From NCBI GenBank assembly GCA_963971285.1, contig OZ020265.1, positions 126,501-190,500 of the forward strand: DNA of 64,000 nt, read 5' to 3'. Below, piece after piece: positions 55,901 to 61,900 of this stretch. The stretch comes from Astropecten irregularis. Taxonomy: Eukaryota > Echinodermata > Asteroidea > Paxillosida > Astropectinidae. The notes under the pieces are model-generated. The model saw only the letters and a list, made by a program, of their open reading frames with translations, was not told where the DNA came from and ran no database searches. Each line of letters begins with the position of its first letter. Position 1 is the first letter of the stretch. Made by a program: the position numbers and the translations under genes.

Positions 55901-58900
55901 CGAGTTTAAATGACCAATCATGCTCCCAATCACACCCACCTCTCCTTAATTACAACTCCTTACAGATCTCATAAGCTGCGTTTGAGCGGTTACTCCCGGT
56001 ATCACAAGTATATTGCGCGCGCAATACTCTCCGGTGCAGGAGTATACTCCCCAACGCTGGAGAGTATACCCTCGCTGACCCGAGTGTCGTACTCCAACCT
56101 TTCGAGTGCTCAGGAGTATACTCATGTTAACGCGAGTAGCTCGCTCGAACGCAGCCATAGTGTCAGATCTTTCAAGTCTTTTTGTCTTGTTTTCATTCTT
56201 CTAGTCACATTCCAACAGTCTGTCTGTGCACTGGGATTACTATGATGATGAATCAGGTGTTGAGTCATATGAGTTGGCCATCTATGAGATGAGACAAGGA
56301 AGTAAACACAAGATCTTCCCTCAAGGTAATCCATTGATTATCTGATCAATGTTAGACAGAAGTAGGTTGTGATAAAATGAATGAAAGAAGGAATCACAAG
56401 GATGTCAAGTTGTCTTCATCTTATCTACCTTAGAGGCTTGGTTGTTTTTATTCCTGCAATCTTCTTGTACTCTCTTTTAGTTGAGGTCAAATGGGCTAGT
56501 CATGTTTGGCTTATATATCTCACATTTCCCATATTCTGTTTGGAAGCTTTCTGTTTCAGGAAGAGATGTTGTCATTTTGCAGCATAAATTCTTGGACTCT
56601 TGCTGAATGATTTTATTTTATGTGTGCAGGTAGCAGCCATAACAGCTTTTTGCTGATTCCTGATGCACATGCCAAGACCCACATACAGACTGGTCTGTCT
56701 CTACGTACTGGATCTCTGTATATCACACGTATCAAAGCCATGAACCATGCTAAGTTAGTAGCATCGCATGAGACTAGTGGCATCAAAGTGGATCCTACAC
56801 CTCCTGTGGTAAGTCTTATAAACACCTCAAATCCAGCTAACATCTGATGCAAACGCAGTTTACTAATATTACAGTACATGGGGCCTTTCTCAAAGCTCAG
56901 CACCGGCTCAGGCTCCGGCTTCGTCTCTGTCATCCATTTGCTGAAAGTATAGGTTGTGGTTTTTCATCAGATCTGAAGCTCTGTTTTCTTTTTCAAACCA
57001 GAGAATCTACTTCCGAACCGCAGCCAAAAGTTTGTATTTTGATAACCCATCATTTTAGAATGGATTCACGAAATGGAGCTGGAGCCTGAGGCTGAGCCGG
57101 AGCCGAGCTTTGAGAAAGGCCCTATGGCTTCTATTTTCATCTGTCTTTTGAAATCAAGACAGTAGCATTCCACACTAATTCTAAACATATAATCTCAAAA
57201 TGGTGTCATTACTCATATGCTATAATATGATTATGTACGTCTGGCAAATTTAAATAGATGAGATATGTCCGCGGTGGTAACCTGGATGGTGAGATGGAAG
57301 AGGTCATACATGGCTATGTATATCAGAATAGTCGTACTACCATACAAGCATCATGGTCAGCAGTAGATGGACAGAGTGGTATCAAGAACTACTGGGTTGC
57401 CATAGGAACAGCTCCAGGTAAGATGACCATATTTGGTATATTCAGATACCAAAAGAAATTGATAAAGAAATGGACTAGTATTTCATGAAGCACCATTCAG
57501 TTTGTTAACATCTGGCATTGTACAATGGAACATGTTACAGAATTACTCACAATAACTCATGTGTTACATAATGCATTGACCTAATTATCAGAAATATCTG
57601 CTCAGTGACAAATAATCGATCACATTGACATACATTGCTTGCTGTATACATGGTTAACTCATGCATATGCATCGTCATGCATATGCATGAGGTTTATGAA
57701 TGTAATTAGACAGTATATAGTGCCATCTACATTTGCTTTTTCCATTCCTTTAACAGATTCTGAAGACATTCGACCTTTCACCTCGCTGGGGTCAAAGGGC
57801 AGTGGGGTCATATCCAACTTGAACCTGCAGCTAACCAATCAATCAACGTGTGATGATACATCATTCACTGTACACTGCCAACCAGTCTACTATGTATGTG
57901 TCAAGAGTGAGAATGGTGCAGGTGCATTCAGTGACGTCATTTGCTCCTCACCAATCAAAGTGGTAGAAGAAGATCAGACAGGTTGGTTTATGCTAATTAC
58001 AGTCTTTGTCTGAAGTTATTGGCTATGGCTTGCAATTGCACACAGGTCTATGGGCAATGGCTGCAGCCACTTGCCATAGACATGTGTATGAATTGAAGTC
58101 ATGGTCATATAATCAAGACAGAGGCTTAGTCTTGTATACTCAAGTTGAATCCACTTTCCTGTAGCTGATAATTGCAGTAATTTACCAAATACATTGCTTA
58201 AACCTACACAGGGTACCAGTTGTTGCTTGTGATACTGAGTAGGTTTTGTGCAATGTTGAAACCATTCTCAGTGATTTTGGCCGAATTTATAATGTTGCTG
58301 GCTCTCACTTATGTAACAATATGTGTAACCATAGAAACGAGTAGAGGTATTGCTTTGGCCATTATTTTTCTGAATCTGACTTTAATTGGTTGAATTGTTG
58401 TATAGGATTTGTGACTGATGGAGCAAACATGTTGCATGATATCGATGCACAGATGGAAAGAACAACTGTCACTATCTGGTTTGATGGATTTCAGGTAATA
58501 ATTCTTGATTTTCCCATATTCTGTTGATTTCTACTTATGACCTGTTATGTGAAATATCACTTTACAAAGTCCCATATCATTCAGCATGGTTTATGTTATA
58601 CCATTATGTCAGCTGCAGCATACAGAATGGTATAAATATTGACACAAGTCACCAGCCTTTCCTGATTGGTTTGACTGAGGGTCGTGACCACGCCTCGGTC
58701 CAGAGAGTGGTCATCAATGATAAATTCATCTCAGATTTTGATACAGTGGAACGCCACTATAACAAATACTCTGGGATACACAGAGATTGTTCAGTGGTCG
58801 TTTGTTATAGTGAACAATGGTCAGCAGGCCTATACATTGCTCATACGAATTGGGAGCCAAGGATGATGATCAGTAAAGCCAAATGTTTGGTATAGTGGTG

Positions 58901-61900
58901 TTTTTATAGTGGCATTCCACTGTATTGATATTGCCATTCATATGTTAAACCCTGTACTATTTGACTACAGAGTGAATTACATGGTATCGGGCACTATGAG
59001 TGGGCTGTAGGTACAACACCTGGAGGTGAAGATGTTCAACCTTTGACCTCTGATGGAATAGTTCCTGGAAACGACTCCGATGTACAAGGTACGTGCTTCC
59101 TACGTATACAGCTCTTTGAAATCAGTACATCTCTCAATCCTCCCATTTAATAATAAATCACAGCGCTTACAATTATTATTCCTGATCATCAGGCCTCATT
59201 AACATTCCTGAAACCATCTCAACTCCCTGGGGAGTATACAGCCCCGGCTGCCTGCAAAGCACACAAGGGCTAATCAAGCACAAAGCCATCTCTACCCTCA
59301 CAGGTACCCATTTACACCTGGGTGAAGAGGAGCAATATGTGACAAAGCGTCTTGCCCAAGGACACAAGCACCATTAGCCCATGGCTGGATTCGAACCCAC
59401 AATCTGTAGATTGACCACAAGATCTTGAATATGACACACCAGACACTCAGCCACAGCACCCCACAGTCTTGTATTTGAAAGACAAGACAAGATTTTAAGA
59501 AAGCCTGGATTCTTTTTCTATTGAAGGTTCATTTGTTTGTTTGTTTTGCAGGTTTAGCTGGTCGAGGCAAGGCCCAGTCTCCATTACATCTTGAGCATGG
59601 AGTGACATACTACAGCACACTCAGAGCAGTCACTAATGGAGATAATGTCTTAGAGTCTACCTCCAATGGTTTCAAAGTAGACATCACCCCTCCAGATATT
59701 ACCATCACCCAGTTTGGACAATATGACACAAGTGTAGACTTGGTAAGTGTCCAGTCAGTAGACATCACCCCTCCAGATATTACCATCACCCAGTTTGGAC
59801 AATATGACACAAGTGTAGACTTGGTAAGTGTCCAGTCAGTAGACATCACCCCTCCAGATATTACCATCACCCAGTTTGGACAATATGACACAAGTGTAGA
59901 CTTGGTAAGTGTCCAGTCAGTAGACATCACCCCTCCAGATATTACCATCACCCAGTTTGGACAATATGACACAAGTGTAGACTTGGTAAGTGTCCAGTCA
60001 GTAGACATCACCCCTCCAGATATTACCATCACCCAGTTTGGACAATATGACACAAGTGTAGACTTGGTAAGTGTCCAGTCAGTAGACATCACCCCTCCAG
60101 ATATTACCATCACCCAGTTTGGACAATATGACACAAGTGTAGACTTGGTGAGCAGAGTGTCCAGTCACTTTATTGCTCAGTTAATTGATCCAGCGACCTC
60201 TGGAATACCGTACCAGCGCCCTACCAACTGAGCTTATCCAGCCCTGAGTTGGCGGTGTCCCTAATAGTAAATTATCTTTGTTCGTTTGGCAGTCAGAAGC
60301 CATGAAACCATACACATACCGCTATATCCCAAGGATCATTTAAAATACGCACAGCATAAATAATAGATGTACAGGTTTTGCCTTGATGCTTGATTCTATA
60401 ATTTGAATCATGACATACATTGTAATAAATAGATACAAGTCAGAAACTGCTGCAAACTGCTCATCAGCCAAAATATTGACCTGAAATTTATTAAATGCTT
60501 GGAGTTAGGAGGGACTGATGTGTTTCAATCCTAGCAGGATCTTTCTTCAGAGGCTAGCCTTTCCAGAAAAAAAGGCTAGTCTTTGAGAAAGATCCTGCTA
60601 GGATCGAAACGTGTCAGGCCCTATTAACTCCAAGCATAATAAATAGATGTTATTATTTGTGCTTTCTTTTTAATCCCTTCCTACTCACAGAGCTTGGAGG
60701 GTGGTATGAACCTGTACCAGATAAACACTGACTCTATTGATGCTACATGGGACATCAAGGACATTGAGAGTGATGTTACCTCTATGAGATTTGCTATGGG
60801 ACAGTATCCTGGAGGAATAGATGTATTCCCATGGACAGCAACAAACAAATCTTATGCACCTTCCTCACTGATGAGTCCTGCTATCATAGGTAAAATCTGA
60901 AAGTAGTGGAGGTTTACGGCTGATGACTCAAAGTCAGATCTTGGGCCGAGTATCGCTAAAGCCCAAATCCATCGCTAAGCGGAGAATTGATCGTAAAGTA
61001 GCCATCTCATATCAAGTGTGATAGCGATGATCGCAAAATACCACTTCTTTTTTCCTACTCTGTTTGTCGGGAATGTTCACATTCCTCTTCAAATTTTTCC
61101 TTAAATCTTTTGGTTCAATGTCAAATCAAACCTTTTTGCCTGAATATTGCTTTACATCAAAATGTTTTATTTCTTGTTTTTCTTGATACTAGGATTGCCT
61201 AATATTCTGGCAGTTCAAGCAATGAATAATGTAGGACTGAAACGGAGGGTTTATAGCACCAGTCTGACAGTGGATACTACCCCACCAATAGCCGGCCAGG
61301 TATGTATGCAGCATTGCTTCAAATTGTTATGACTGAGAATGAATGTCCTTTACACTTGCTATTGCATCCTCCTTTTTTAATCAACAAAGACGTTTACTTC
61401 ATATGTAAGAAAATTTAGGGTTTTCTATTTTATTTGTTAGGTGTTCGGGTTCAAGCCGAACACCTATTGTTATTGTTCGAGTTTTTTTTTTTCTTTTTTT
61501 TTTTTTCTTTTATTTTTTTTCTGCCCAAACTTGTCTGCAAGACTTCTACATGACAGTTACAAGATATTGACTTGAAACTTGGTGGGAACTTCGGTCATGA
61601 TGTCAAGTTGTATCTAGAACAATGACGTCATGATTACGTCATCGGGTATCAAATTACATACGTTTTTAGGAAAAACTTTGGTGCTCTATAACTCGAGAAC
61701 CACATGACCTACGATATTGATATTTACATATGTTACTCAACACGTGAATGTCAACAATTAATATATTCAGTGTTGTGTACAAATGACCTTTACTTCCGGT
61801 ATTACCAGAAGTTGAAGTTTGACTCAAAATAACTCGAAAACGGAAGGATTTGGGCACATAAAACCTCTCTGGGTAAATGATAGAGTAGGTCTTAAGCTTT

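Noticed and set aside
58524-58895. 123-codon plus-strand open frame
   Set aside because: It covers a MITE (58740-58922) and intron, does not connect in phase with the neighbouring exons and shows no domain pattern.
59610-60134. 174-codon minus-strand open frame
   Set aside because: Antisense of the 81-bp exon-donor array; the sense strand carries the recognised repeat motif and splice sites.
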